Source: Arthrobacter globiformis
Lineage (GTDB): Bacteria; Actinomycetota; Actinomycetes; Actinomycetales; Micrococcaceae
Length of the DNA stretch: 64,000 nucleotides
Assembly: GCF_030815865.1 (NCBI RefSeq)
Contig: NZ_JAUSXI010000001.1
Coordinates: 4,712,001 to 4,776,000 of the forward strand
Direction of reading: 5' to 3'
Below are positions 15,859-24,210 of the stretch, one piece after another. Numbering within the stretch: position 1 is the first letter of the stretch; each line of letters begins with the position of its first letter. A program made the position numbers and the translations under genes. The notes beneath the pieces are model-generated. The model was not told the origin of the DNA, ran no database searches, and worked only from the letters and a program-made list of their open reading frames with translations.

Positions 15859-16500
15859 ATGACAACAATCGGAATCATCGGTGCAGGACACATTGGAAGC
15901 CAGGTCGCACGGAAGGCTGCCGCGCTCGGCTATGACGTGGTCATCAGCAATTCGCGGGGGCCGGAGACGCTGGCCGCGCTTGTTGCGGAGCTGGGACCGC
16001 GGGCAAAGGCAGCCACGACGGCGGAGGCTGCAGCAGCGGGCGACTTCGCCGTCGTCACCGTTCCGCTCAAGAGCTACCGGGACATCCCCGTGGAGCCGCT
16101 GGCCGGAAAGATCGTGATCGATACCAACAACTACTACTGGGAGCGGGACGGCCACTTCCCGGCGCTGGACAACGGGCAAGCCACCACGTCCGGCCTGCTG
16201 CAGGAACACCTTCCGGAGTCCAAGGTGGCCAAGGGCTTCAACCACATTATGGCCAAGCAGATCACCTCGGACGGCACCCCGCCGGGCACAGCGAACCGCC
16301 GCGCGCTAGCCACGGCCAGTGACTATCCTGAGGCAAGCGAGCTGGTCACGAGGCTCTACGACGAGTTCGGCTTCGACACCGTGACCATCGGGCCCCTGTC
16401 CGACAGCTGGCGCGTCGAGCGCGACCGTCCGGCCTACGTGGTCCGGCAGAACGCGGCCGAGCTCACCGAGAACTTGGCGAAGGCTTCGCGGACCATCTGA
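15859..16500 (+). CDS. NADPH-dependent F420 reductase-like / NADP oxidoreductase (Fno-fold)
   Basis: A 213-residue protein with an N-terminal Rossmann motif, I-G-I-I-G-A-G-H-I-G-S, and then S-N-S-R-G-P-E, the basic Ser-Asn-Ser-Arg loop that recognises the 2'-phosphate of NADP. This arrangement is typical of the 'coenzyme F420-dependent NADP oxidoreductase' family. Later motifs V-P-L-K-S-Y and D-T-N-N-Y-Y also fit. Many actinobacterial members are small dehydrogenases that may not use F420. ATG 15859 was chosen over longer starts because it sits directly at the Rossmann strand. It appears monocistronic, with a hairpin after the stop. Confidence 0.85.
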   Translation: MTTIGIIGAGHIGSQVARKAAALGYDVVISNSRGPETLAALVAELGPRAKAATTAEAAAAGDFAVVTVPLKSYRDIPVEPLAGKIVIDTNNYYWERDGHFPALDNGQATTSGLLQEHLPESKVAKGFNHIMAKQITSDGTPPGTANRRALATASDYPEASELVTRLYDEFGFDTVTIGPLSDSWRVERDRPAYVVRQNAAELTENLAKASRTI

Positions 16501-16518
16501 GACCGGGCCCTAACGAGT

Positions 16519-16546
16519 GGACCCGGCTGCCCCTAAGGCCGGGTCC
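16519..16546. terminator. Bidirectional hairpin between convergent genes
   Basis: Perfect 9-bp arms GGACCCGGC / GCCGGGTCC enclose a 10-nt loop. It sits between the ends of the plus-strand dehydrogenase gene and the minus-strand thioredoxin gene. No T-run is present. Confidence 0.5.
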
Positions 16547-16639
16547 GCCAGCTCGGCCGGCCAGACCACCCGGACCCGTTCGAAAACAATCTCGTCGGCG
16601 TCCGTCCATTCCAGGCCACGGCGGGAAGGTCCGTGCCAC

Positions 16640-17065
16640 TCATGCGAGGGCCTCCTTCAGCCAGCGGTCCAAAACAGGGGCCGGCGCCGCGCCTGCCTGG
16701 CGCGCCACGATATTTCCATCCACGAGCACCATCAGTGTCGGGACCGCCTGGATGGCGAAGCGTGCGGCCAGGCGGGGTGCCTTGTCCACATCAACTTTTA
16801 CGAGCTTCACTTCGCCCGCCCGCTCATGCGCGAGCTGGTCAAGGACCGGGCTCACCATGCGGCAGGGTCCGCACCACACCGCCCAGAAGTCCACCAGCAC
16901 GGGCACGCGGGACTGTTCGGCGATGGCGGTGAAGTCGTCGTCGCCCGCCTCCACCACCCAGGGCAGATCGCGGCGGCATGTTCCGCAGCGCGGCCGGCCC
17001 TCAGCAGCTGCGGGCACGCGGTTGGCCTGCCCGCAGTGGGGGCATTTGATGATCGCCTTGTTCAT
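16640..17065 (-). CDS. Thioredoxin with N-terminal zinc ribbon (thioredoxin-2 type)
   Basis: A 141-residue protein. Residues 1-35 have two CxxC pairs (C-P-H-C-G and C-G-T-C) forming a zinc ribbon, as in E. coli TrxC. The rest is a thioredoxin fold with active site W-C-G-P-C and the cis-proline in A-V-P-T. It would reduce cytosolic disulfides, and zinc ribbons of this type are associated with oxidative-stress thioredoxins. Start ATG 17065 was chosen because it begins the ribbon and follows GGAGAAGG. The frame stays open far upstream but overlaps other features there. No thioredoxin reductase lies nearby. Confidence 0.93.
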   Translation of the reverse strand: MNKAIIKCPHCGQANRVPAAAEGRPRCGTCRRDLPWVVEAGDDDFTAIAEQSRVPVLVDFWAVWCGPCRMVSPVLDQLAHERAGEVKLVKVDVDKAPRLAARFAIQAVPTLMVLVDGNIVARQAGAAPAPVLDRWLKEALA

Positions 17066-17133
17066 GCCGTCCTTCTCCTCCGTTGCCCAATTCCCACGGC
17101 CTTTGCGCCTAATGAAAATTGTGCCAAAGGAAA

Positions 17134-17168
17134 GAGGACGACGGCTGGTGCGTCCCGCCGTCGTCCTC
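17134..17168. terminator. GACGACGGC-family hairpin (copy 2)
   Basis: Arms GAGGACGACGGC / GCCGTCGTCCTC with an 11-nt loop. It lies 44 bp beyond the stop of the LssY-domain gene on the minus strand and upstream of the thioredoxin start. Confidence 0.65.
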
Positions 17169-17211
17169 CCGCCCCAGCACGGCGCTGCAGCTTCCGGCTG
17201 TACTGACCTGA

Positions 17212-18111
17212 TCAAAATGGCCGTGTCGGGTCGGCCTGGCCGGGCGGCAGGAGGTCGATGATGGGCAGGTGCCCGTCCGTGCGGATGCTGTCTCCGCCGC
17301 CGTTGTGGTGGTGGTACCCGGAGGAGAAATGCCGGATCACGTGCACCGATTCCACGGCGTTGGCCGTCTTGAGCGTGCCGATGATGAAGTCGCGCTCCTC
17401 GTCGGTCCCGTCGGCGATTTTGTGCGTGATCTGGAACGTGAAGAGCGAGAGTCCCACGCTTTTGTCGTACGTTCCGGCACCCACCCAGTCGACGGCGAAC
17501 CCGCCGGGGAGCATCCAGCCGTCCGGGCATTTCCAGAACCGCACATGGTGCCGCTTGCGCGGGTTGCCGTCGATTTCCCGCTGGAACGCCATGTCCTGCT
17601 TGTTGCCGAAGACGTACAGGGCACTGACCGGCGACTGCGGATAGCTCCGGCCCAGAAGCGTCGCGGTGAGGGTGCGCCAGGCGCTGGCCGGGGTGACGGG
17701 GTCGGCCTCGATCCACCCTGCCCTGAGCATCGCGGTGCGGAGCTCGTCCGCCGGGCCGATGACCGCGAGGTTGACCGGATCGCCCAGCACGCCGTCGCCG
17801 GTGCGGGTACGCCCGATGAAGTAATTCGGCAGGTACAGGCTGCTGAGGATCTTGTGGACGCGGGGCAGGAAGGCGTAGGCCGCAATCAGCCAGACGGGGA
17901 GGAATACCCACACCTGCTCCGGTCCCCTGGCCAGCCGGGCGAGCAGGAAGAAGTAGACGGCCCAGCCCACGGCGCCCGTGATGGCCACGTACAGCAGTCG
18001 CTGGAGGACGGCGACGACGGTGGCCCAGCGGGTGCCCCAGCGCGCCTTCCGGCTGTCCGGCCGGGAGTGCTCAGGCTCCTGAGGCGCTTCGGTGTCTTTG
18101 GAAACAGCCAC
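17212..18111 (-). CDS. LssY C-terminal-domain membrane protein
   Basis: A 299-residue protein with a basic N-terminus and two hydrophobic segments at ~35-60 and ~70-90, followed by a soluble LssY-C domain (~100-285). Visible signs of that domain are N-L-A-V-I-G with an aspartate-rich turn, A-G-W-I-E-A-D, and late H-V-I-R-H-F-S-S-G-Y-H-H-H-N-G. The family is named after a Legionella type I secretion-associated protein and its biochemical role is not known. It starts at GTG 18111, immediately after the TAG of the preceding minus-strand gene with no gap, so translation is likely coupled. A family hairpin follows. Confidence 0.85.
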   Translation of the reverse strand: MAVSKDTEAPQEPEHSRPDSRKARWGTRWATVVAVLQRLLYVAITGAVGWAVYFFLLARLARGPEQVWVFLPVWLIAAYAFLPRVHKILSSLYLPNYFIGRTRTGDGVLGDPVNLAVIGPADELRTAMLRAGWIEADPVTPASAWRTLTATLLGRSYPQSPVSALYVFGNKQDMAFQREIDGNPRKRHHVRFWKCPDGWMLPGGFAVDWVGAGTYDKSVGLSLFTFQITHKIADGTDEERDFIIGTLKTANAVESVHVIRHFSSGYHHHNGGGDSIRTDGHLPIIDLLPPGQADPTRPF

Positions 18112-18579
18112 CTACTTGGGCAGGTGCTCCAGCAGGTGCCCCGTGACCGCGCCGTACGCTACGTGCGGCACGATGTCGCTGACCCAATCCGCGGCACTCC
18201 AGGTCCGCGGATCAGTCACGCCCAGGGCGGTCATGGGAACGTTCGAGACGAGCAGGGCGGCCACGGAGGCCACTGCCACCGACCGGACTGGCCCGGTGCG
18301 CACCCCCAGCGACCCGGCCGCCCCCAGCACAGCGCCGAGGCCCATGCCGGTGGCGATCCCGAGCAGGGGGCCAAGGGCCTCCACCCGGTTCCCGCGCTGG
18401 GCCCCGGTTCCCGGGATCGTCACACCCGCCTGTTCCGCCAGCCGCTCCACTGAGTCGGAGGGCGTCGTGCTCGCCGCCCGGCCCCGCCACACCATATCCA
18501 GGTAGCTGACGGCATTCAGCGCCGTGGTTCCCGCCGCGCCCGCGAGCGCTCCGTTCACAAGTCCTTTAAACAGGGACAT
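18112..18579 (-). CDS. Small membrane protein (155 aa), partner of the LssY-domain gene
   Basis: Starts at ATG 18579 with GGAGAGTTGAGG just upstream. The product has Ala/Gly-rich hydrophobic segments at ~10-30, ~80-100, ~105-125 and ~135-150. The polar stretch between the first two holds S-V-E-R-L-A-E-Q-A-G. No catalytic motif is visible. Its stop codon abuts the GTG of the LssY-domain gene, which argues for joint function in the membrane. No family name is assigned. Confidence 0.75.
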   Translation of the reverse strand: MSLFKGLVNGALAGAAGTTALNAVSYLDMVWRGRAASTTPSDSVERLAEQAGVTIPGTGAQRGNRVEALGPLLGIATGMGLGAVLGAAGSLGVRTGPVRSVAVASVAALLVSNVPMTALGVTDPRTWSAADWVSDIVPHVAYGAVTGHLLEHLPK

Positions 18580-18791
18580 CCTCAACTCTCCTTCTGGCCG
18601 TGTGCTGGGCACTCCTATGCTGAAACTACGTGAATCCCCCTGATCGCGGCAACGCCAGCGGCTGCGGTCAGAGAGGGAAGGCCGCTGATTCGGGAAAGCC
18701 CCGCGAGGGCGCGGGCGTCGCTCACGCCGGCCACGCGGCAGGCAGGGCGCTTCACGTTGTCCGGAGCGGCGCAGCTGTGAAAACATGCCTC

Positions 18792-20210
18792 ATGCGCGCC
18801 ATGCAGAATTCCAGCCGATTGCAAGATGTCCGGTACGACCTCAGGGGTCCGGTGCAGCACGCGGCGAAGAAGATGGAGGCGGAAGGCCACAGCATTCTGC
18901 GCATGAACCTCGGGGATCCGGCGCCGTTCGGCCTGCATGCGCCGGAGTCCATCGTGGTGGACATGATCCACCACCTGCGCGAGGCCCAGGGCTACAGCGA
19001 CTCCAAGGGCATCTTCTCCGCCCGCACAGCAATTTCGCAGTACTACCAGACCAAGGGCCTGATGGAGATCGGCGTCGAGGACATCTTCATCGGCAACGGG
19101 GTCAGCGAGCTCATTTCCATGACGCTCCAGGCCTTCCTGGAAGACGGCGACGAGGTCCTCATCCCGTCACCGGACTATCCGCTGTGGACGGCCGCTACCG
19201 TGCTCTGCGGCGGCAGCGCCGTGCACTACGCGTGCGATGAGGAGAACAACTGGTGGCCGGACATGGCCGACGTCGAGGCGAAGATCACCGACCGCACGCG
19301 TGCCATCGTGCTCATCAACCCCAATAACCCGACCGGGGCCGTCTATCCCCGTCACATCCTGGAGGGATTCGCCGACGTGGCCCGGCGCCATGACCTGGTG
19401 CTGTTCTCCGACGAGATCTACGAGAAGATCACCTTCGAGGACAACGTCCACATCCATACGGCCTCCGTGGCCCGGGATATTCCGGTGCTGACCTTCTCCG
19501 GCCTGTCCAAGGCGTACCGGATGCCCGGTTACCGGGCCGGCTGGGTGGCGGTTTGCGGGCCCCGCTGGGCCACCGCCGCCTACCGGGAGTCGCTGGAGCT
19601 GCTCGCCTCCCTTCGGCTCTGCCCCAACGTTCCCGCGCAGCACGCCATTCAGACGTCGCTGGGCGGCTACCAGAGCATAACGGACCTGATCCGGCCCGGC
19701 GGCCGGCTGCGGGAGCAGCGTGACCTTGCCTGCCGGCTGCTCAACGAGATCCCGGGAGTGAGCTGCGTTCCGGCGGCCGGTGCGATGTACCTGTTTCCGA
19801 AGCTGGATCCGGAGCTGTACCCGTTCGTGGACGACGAGCAGTTCGTCCTCGACCTGCTGCAGGACCAGAAAATCCTGGTCTCGCACGGGACGGCGTTCCA
19901 CTGGCACGCCACGGACCACTTCAGGTTCGTCATCCTGCCCGCAGTGGACGACATCCGCGAGGCCGTACGGCGCATCGCCACCTTCCTGTCCTCGTACCGG
20001 GCCAAAGCGGGGCCGCGCCCGCGCCATGTCCGGCAACGCCCATCATGGTACGGACGAACTGAGCGCCTAACACTGCCGCCACAGCGGCCAAGGAAAGCGG
20101 ACGACTGTCCTCGTGGACGGCTTGGGAGGCAACCAGTAAGGTTGCTTACTAAATGCCCTGGTGCTGCGCGCGCGGCTATCGAGGAGAGACAGGACCCACG
20201 CATTGTCTGA
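18792..20210 (+). CDS. PLP-dependent class I/II aminotransferase (AlaA/AlaT-like), 3' end probably frameshifted
   Basis: Type I fold aminotransferase. The order is N-P-N-N-P-T-G (PLP phosphate/ring region), D-E-I-Y-E-K, then S-G-L-S-K-A-Y-R with the Schiff-base lysine, and the R-x-V-x-L-P-A type C-terminal substrate arginine. It most resembles the glutamate-pyruvate aminotransferase group supplying alanine, but substrate is not certain. The domain ends near residue 405. The remaining ~65 residues are Arg/Pro-rich and run into the next gene. GGGG at 20009-20012 read as GGG would give a short natural tail ending at TAA 20070. Starts at ATG 18792 or 18801 are both possible; neither has a strong ribosome site. 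Confidence 0.88.
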   Translation: MRAMQNSSRLQDVRYDLRGPVQHAAKKMEAEGHSILRMNLGDPAPFGLHAPESIVVDMIHHLREAQGYSDSKGIFSARTAISQYYQTKGLMEIGVEDIFIGNGVSELISMTLQAFLEDGDEVLIPSPDYPLWTAATVLCGGSAVHYACDEENNWWPDMADVEAKITDRTRAIVLINPNNPTGAVYPRHILEGFADVARRHDLVLFSDEIYEKITFEDNVHIHTASVARDIPVLTFSGLSKAYRMPGYRAGWVAVCGPRWATAAYRESLELLASLRLCPNVPAQHAIQTSLGGYQSITDLIRPGGRLREQRDLACRLLNEIPGVSCVPAAGAMYLFPKLDPELYPFVDDEQFVLDLLQDQKILVSHGTAFHWHATDHFRFVILPAVDDIREAVRRIATFLSSYRAKAGPRPRHVRQRPSWYGRTERLTLPPQRPRKADDCPRGRLGRQPVRLLTKCPGAARAAIEERQDPRIV

Positions 20211-21135
20211 CGAACCACTGGCTGACAAGCCGTTGACGCACAGACTCCTGACAGGCAGCCCGTCGACCGATAAACAGGGAACGCCTCAGACGGGCGTGCA
20301 CGGCGAACTCCGCCAGGACACAACCGTCGGCGGCACGGACCTCACCCGCTGGCAAAGCCGCTTCGGCCGCCTTTTGGTCGGGGCCGTCCAGCGGACCAGC
20401 CAAATCCTGGGTCCGCACGGCGCCCTGGTCCTGACGCTGATGGTGGGAGCGGTCATCGCCGCAGTCCTCACAGCAGCCTTTGCCGAGGTGTATGAGTCGG
20501 TGGTCCAGGCCGCCGGGGTGGCCGGCCTGGACCATCCGGTGCTGGCGGCCGGCAAGAGCGTGCGCTCCCCCGGCCTGGATGTCGCCATCACGGCCTTCAC
20601 CGACGTAGGCGGAACCATCGGCATGCCCATCCTGGCCTTGGCGGTCATGGGCGCCCTGGCCTACCGGCGGCGGTCGTGGACCCCCGTCATACTCATTGTC
20701 ACAGCAGGCCTGGGCTCCCTGCTGATGACCATCGCGGGCAAGCGGCTGATCGGCCGGACCCGGCCTGATCTCAGCGACGCCGTGCCGCCTTACGAACACT
20801 CGGCCTCGTTCCCCAGCGGCCATTCCCTGAATGCGGGGGTGCTCGCGGGAATCGTCGTCTACCTGATCATCCTGCGGCTGAAGACGGCCCGCAGCCGCGT
20901 TCTCGCCGGCGCGGGCGCCGCGGTTTTCGCCGCGGCCATGGGTTTGAGCAGGGTGTACCTCGGCCACCACTGGCTCACCGACGTCCTCGCCGCGTGGGCA
21001 CTCGGCGCAGCGTGGCTAGCCCTGGTAATCACCGCCCACCGGCTCTACCTGACAGTGCGGAAGCGGCGGGCACGCGGCGAGGTCCCGGCGGGAACGGCCC
21101 CCGGGGCAAGCGCTCCTAAGGCGGGCCGCGCCTAA
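20203..21135 (+). CDS. PAP2-superfamily membrane phosphatase
   Basis: About 310 residues with six hydrophobic segments. All three phosphatase signature motifs are present: K-R-L-I-G-R-T-R-P, F-P-S-G-H-S-L-N, and S-R-V-Y-L-G-H-H-W-L-T-D with the nucleophilic histidine. These enzymes dephosphorylate lipid phosphates such as phosphatidic acid or undecaprenyl pyrophosphate on the outer membrane face. The most likely start is TTG 20203, preceded by GAGGAG; the longer frame from 20161 lacks a ribosome site. The polar N-terminus of ~55 residues is cytosolic. A family hairpin follows the stop. Confidence 0.9.
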   Translation: MSDEPLADKPLTHRLLTGSPSTDKQGTPQTGVHGELRQDTTVGGTDLTRWQSRFGRLLVGAVQRTSQILGPHGALVLTLMVGAVIAAVLTAAFAEVYESVVQAAGVAGLDHPVLAAGKSVRSPGLDVAITAFTDVGGTIGMPILALAVMGALAYRRRSWTPVILIVTAGLGSLLMTIAGKRLIGRTRPDLSDAVPPYEHSASFPSGHSLNAGVLAGIVVYLIILRLKTARSRVLAGAGAAVFAAAMGLSRVYLGHHWLTDVLAAWALGAAWLALVITAHRLYLTVRKRRARGEVPAGTAPGASAPKAGRA

Positions 21136-21158
21136 GCACGCCAAATCACAGGCGGACT

Positions 21159-21184
21159 ACGACGGTGGAGGCCCCCGCCGTCGT
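21159..21184. terminator. GACGACGG-family hairpin (copy 3), bidirectional
   Basis: Arms ACGACGGTGG / CCGCCGTCGT with one mismatch. It is placed between the converging ends of the PAP2 gene (+) and the DUF2848 gene (-). Confidence 0.6.
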
Positions 21185-21210
21185 CGTCCTGCCTTTGCGG
21201 CAGGCAACGT

Positions 21211-21897
21211 TTAGCCGATCGGTTCAGCCATCTGTTCCACGACATACTGGACGTCGACGGAGTTTCCGGCCACCGGATCAGACATCTCCACCTTCCAGCT
21301 GCGGGCGAACTGGTCCACGCCGCTGGTCATGGCCACGGTGCCGGAGATGAGGACGGTTCCGGGTGTATTCAGGCCGCGTTCTGTAAGGACGTCCAGCCAG
21401 TAGTCCGGCGTCAGCAGGGCCTCGAGGGAGCTGTCCTGGATGAGGGTATCGGGGGCGTCACCCTCCCCCACCCAGGCCTTGAGCGTGATCTGGTCCAGGT
21501 GGCCCCGCACGTCATCCAGCCGCCACGCCTTGCGCCCCAGCACATCCGGGCTGGCGTTCTTGCTCCAGGCCACGCCATGCACCTCCAGCGCGCGGTCCGT
21601 ATGGTCGCAGGCGACGGTGAGCAGCACCCCTTCCTCGGTGAGGACCATGGCCCATTCGGCCTCTCCGGAAGTCCGCCCATGCTGGACCCGGACTTCCGAT
21701 ACCTGCTGGGCCAGATAGGGGGACACTGGATACAGGGCTGGAGTCGTGGTGGGCCCCGGAACACCGAGTTCAGCGAGCTCAGCAATGTGGGCCTGGACCT
21801 CATCCTGCTCACGCCCTGCGTAGCCGGCATTCAGGAGGTGCTTGACCTCCACGTCCTGCGTGCGGCCATCGGGTAGTTCAAAGCTCAGAGTCGTCAT
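21211..21897 (-). CDS. DUF2848 family protein
   Basis: A 228-residue soluble protein. N-terminal L-P-D-G-R-T, then L-N-A-G-Y-A-G-R, a mid-domain V-A-C-D-H-T-D-R and C-terminal L-I-S-G-T-V match the DUF2848 family. That family is distantly related to fumarylacetoacetate-hydrolase-type proteins and is usually found in organic-acid or amidohydrolase gene clusters. It is divergent from an MHS-family transporter gene. The 148-bp spacer carries TGTATACA-type operator sites, so the two are probably co-regulated with the GntR and nitrilase-fold genes nearby. The reaction is unknown. Confidence 0.8.
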   Translation of the reverse strand: MTTLSFELPDGRTQDVEVKHLLNAGYAGREQDEVQAHIAELAELGVPGPTTTPALYPVSPYLAQQVSEVRVQHGRTSGEAEWAMVLTEEGVLLTVACDHTDRALEVHGVAWSKNASPDVLGRKAWRLDDVRGHLDQITLKAWVGEGDAPDTLIQDSSLEALLTPDYWLDVLTERGLNTPGTVLISGTVAMTSGVDQFARSWKVEMSDPVAGNSVDVQYVVEQMAEPIG

Positions 21898-21962
21898 CGT
21901 GGATCCATCCTTTGCATGTGCTGCCGCGGAAATTTACAGATCGGAAACCGGAAACGGTCGCC

Positions 21963-21994
21963 AATGTACAACCAGTATGCGTAATGTATACATT
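21963..21994. promoter_or_regulatory. GntR-type operator between DUF2848 and MHS transporter genes
   Basis: A perfect 12-bp palindrome AATGTATACATT at 21983-21994 lies beside a half-similar AATGTACA at 21963. The same GTATAC core lies at the start of the GntR gene and the nitrilase gene (24187), suggesting one regulon. Confidence 0.55.
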
Positions 21995-22045
21995 TAACGC
22001 CAGCGTGACAGGCGTCACCATAAGAACCTCGTGGAGGACAACACC

Positions 22046-23449
22046 ATGGCTAACGTCCCAGTTCCGGCTTCCGGCGGCGCGCCGCATCCGCACCCGGCGC
22101 CGCACCCGACGATTCACCCCAAGGGCCTGTTCAAGGCCTTTGCCGCCAGCCTCACCGGCACCGCGCTTGAGTGGTACGACTTTGCTGTCTACTCGGCGGC
22201 AGCCGCCGTCGTATTTCCTGTCGTCTTTTTCCCGGCGTCCGATCCGCTGACCGGGACCATCCTCGCCTTCTCCACCTACGCCGTGGGCTACGTTTCACGC
22301 CCGGTCGGCGGCATCATCTTCGGCCGGCTTGGAGACCGCATCGGCCGCAAGAAAGTCCTGGTCATCACGCTGATGATCATCGGCGTGGCCACGGTGCTGA
22401 TCGGCGTGCTGCCCGGATACGACAGCATCGGAATCACCGCCGGGGTCATCCTGGTCCTGCTGCGGTTCGCGCAGGGCGTGGGCGTGGGCGGCGAATGGGG
22501 CGGCGCCGTCCTGCTCTCCAGTGAATACGGCGACCCGCACCGCCGCGGATTCTGGGCTTCCGCCGCGCAGGTGGGACCGCCCGCCGGCAACCTGCTGGCA
22601 AACGGCGCGCTCGCCGTCCTGACCGTCGCCCTCACCGAGGAGCAATTCCTGAGCTTCGGCTGGCGCATCGCATTCCTGGTCTCCGCAGTGCTGGTTGGCT
22701 TCGGCCTCTGGATCCGTCTGCGCCTTGAGGATACCCCGATCTTCAAGGCCATCGAGGCCCACGGCGAGCAGCCTAACGCCCCCGTCCGTGAAGTCTTCAG
22801 CAAGGAGCTCCGCCCGCTCATCGCCGCCATTCTCTGCCGCGTGGGCCCGGACGTGCTGTATGCCTTGTTCACGGTCTTCACGCTCACCTACGGCATCCAA
22901 GTCCTCGGCTACGAGCGCAACCAGGTACTGACCGCCGTCCTGGTCGGCTCCGCCTTCCAGCTGTTCATGATCCCGATGGCCGGCGCCGTCTCCGACCGCT
23001 TCAACCGCCGCCTGGTCTACGGCGTCGGAGCCGTGGTGGGCGCAGTCTGGACGTTCATCTTCTTCGGCGTCCTGGGCGGGAACAACCAGCCGATGCTGAT
23101 CATCGGCATCGTCCTCGGCCTCATGGCCCACTCCTTCATGTACGGCCCGCAGGCCGCCTTCATTGTGGAGCAGTTCTCCCCCCGGCTCCGGTCCACGGGC
23201 AGCTCGCTGGCGTACACCTTCGCCGGCGTCATTGGCGGCGCCATCGCGCCCCTGCTGTTCACCCTGCTGCTCGCCGAGTTCGGAACCTGGATTCCGGTGG
23301 CCATCTACGTGGCGGTGGCAGCAGCCGTGACTCTGGTGGGGCTGGCACTCGGCCGGGACAACGACACCATCGAGGACCTGGACTACCGGCTGCTTCTGGA
23401 AGGCTCCGCTTCAGCGCGCCAGCAGTCCGGCGTCGGCGATTCCCTCTAG
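22046..23449 (+). CDS. MHS-family (metabolite:H+ symporter) MFS transporter
   Basis: About 467 residues with 12 predicted membrane helices. E-W-Y-D-F-A-V-Y in helix 1 and [18 protein letters not shown] between helices 2 and 3 are the MHS signatures shared with ShiA, KgtP and ProP. These carry carboxylates or zwitterions with protons across the plasma membrane. ATG 22046 was chosen because GTGGAGG precedes it by 7-8 bases. The protein is closely similar to the MHS transporter encoded at 25878-27239, indicating local duplication. It is probably regulated by the GntR gene that converges on it. Confidence 0.92.
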   Translation: MANVPVPASGGAPHPHPAPHPTIHPKGLFKAFAASLTGTALEWYDFAVYSAAAAVVFPVVFFPASDPLTGTILAFSTYAVGYVSRPVGGIIFGRLGDRIGRKKVLVITLMIIGVATVLIGVLPGYDSIGITAGVILVLLRFAQGVGVGGEWGGAVLLSSEYGDPHRRGFWASAAQVGPPAGNLLANGALAVLTVALTEEQFLSFGWRIAFLVSAVLVGFGLWIRLRLEDTPIFKAIEAHGEQPNAPVREVFSKELRPLIAAILCRVGPDVLYALFTVFTLTYGIQVLGYERNQVLTAVLVGSAFQLFMIPMAGAVSDRFNRRLVYGVGAVVGAVWTFIFFGVLGGNNQPMLIIGIVLGLMAHSFMYGPQAAFIVEQFSPRLRSTGSSLAYTFAGVIGGAIAPLLFTLLLAEFGTWIPVAIYVAVAAAVTLVGLALGRDNDTIEDLDYRLLLEGSASARQQSGVGDSL

Positions 23450-23456
23450 CGGTTCC

Positions 23457-23520
23457 GAGTTTTGTACAGATATTGGGCGCTAAAGGGCTCCTAAGTCCCA
23501 TTATCTGTACAAAAAAACTC
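23457..23520. repeat. Palindromic intergenic repeat, family A (copy 1, inverted orientation)
   Basis: Sixty-four bases with long imperfect arms (GAGTTTTGTACAGATA and TATCTGTAC plus A-run plus ACTC). They fill the space between the converging MHS transporter (+) and GntR (-) genes. T-rich and A-rich arm ends would give U-runs in both directions, so it may terminate both transcripts. Three further copies occur at 50092, 52000 and 52685. Confidence 0.75.
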
Positions 23521-23522
23521 CA

Positions 23523-24179
23523 TCAGGTGCGGAGCAGGATGTCGCGGGTGACGGCCAGGTGGTGGTCGATGGCCTCCTGCGCCTTCGCAGCGTCTCCGGA
23601 TACCAGGGCATCGAGGATGTCCTGGTGTTCGGAGCACACCTGCTGGCGCCGGCCTCCCGTCCGGAACAGGGCGGAAACCCCGACGACGATCTGCCGGACG
23701 TGGAGCTTGCTGTAGGTCCGGGAGATGAGCTCGTTGCCGGCGGCGTCGATGAGCTGCTGGTGGAAGAGCGTATCCAGCCGGATGAACTCCTGCGCGGCCT
23801 CGGCGCCGGGGTTTTCGGGCAGCCTGGCCTGCTGGTCGAGGGTATCCCGCATCTTGCCTGCCGGCACGCTCCGGTGTTCGATCACCAGGCGGGCGGCGTG
23901 GCTTTCCAGCACGCCGCGCAGCTCCATCAGTTCCGAAATTTCGCGGCCCGTCACCGGAGGAACATAGGCCCCGCGCTGCGGGATCAGCTCCACCAGCCCG
24001 TCGGAGACCAGCAGGAGTAGGGCCTCCCGGACCGGGGTGCGCGAGACACCGATTTGGGCGGCCAACTCCTGCTCGTTGAGGAAGCGCCCCTGCATCTCCG
24101 GGTCGGTCAGGATGTTCTCGCGCAGGTACTCATACGCCTTCTCCCGGCCGGACGCCGCTGTCCCCGAACTTTTTCGCAT
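23523..24179 (-). CDS. GntR-family transcriptional regulator with FCD domain
   Basis: A 218-residue protein. Residues ~10-75 carry a winged helix-turn-helix (A-A-Q-I-G-V-S-R-T-P-V-R-E-A-L), and residues ~85-205 form an FCD domain with the expected D-x-x-F-H, H and H metal-site residues. It is divergent from the nitrilase-fold hydrolase gene, and its ATG at 24179 lies inside a TGTATAC-containing element, implying autoregulation. It probably controls the hydrolase, the MHS transporter and the DUF2848 gene. Confidence 0.92.
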   Translation of the reverse strand: MRKSSGTAASGREKAYEYLRENILTDPEMQGRFLNEQELAAQIGVSRTPVREALLLLVSDGLVELIPQRGAYVPPVTGREISELMELRGVLESHAARLVIEHRSVPAGKMRDTLDQQARLPENPGAEAAQEFIRLDTLFHQQLIDAAGNELISRTYSKLHVRQIVVGVSALFRTGGRRQQVCSEHQDILDALVSGDAAKAQEAIDHHLAVTRDILLRT

Positions 24180-24194
24180 ACATCAGGTATACAA
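24176..24194. promoter_or_regulatory. Operator overlapping the GntR start
   Basis: On the minus strand it reads TTGTATAC-CTGA-TGTATGC, two direct TGTATRC boxes. It covers the GntR start codon and ends 17 bp before the hydrolase ATG, so one bound dimer could repress both genes. Confidence 0.5.
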
Positions 24195-24210
24195 CAGAGA
24201 GAGCAAATTC

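Noticed and set aside
15540..15893. 117-codon minus-strand frame upstream of the NADP-oxidoreductase gene
   Set aside because: It translates the tandem repeat and overlaps the gene start; the composition is irregular and there is no ribosome site.
16510..16640. Possible ~45-residue coding stretch just after the thioredoxin gene on the minus strand (E-W-T-D-A-D-E-I-V-F-E-R-V-R-V-V-W)
   Set aside because: The frame looks protein-like but has no usable start codon; only another shift would join it to an ATG overlapping the thioredoxin stop. Too uncertain to list as a gene.
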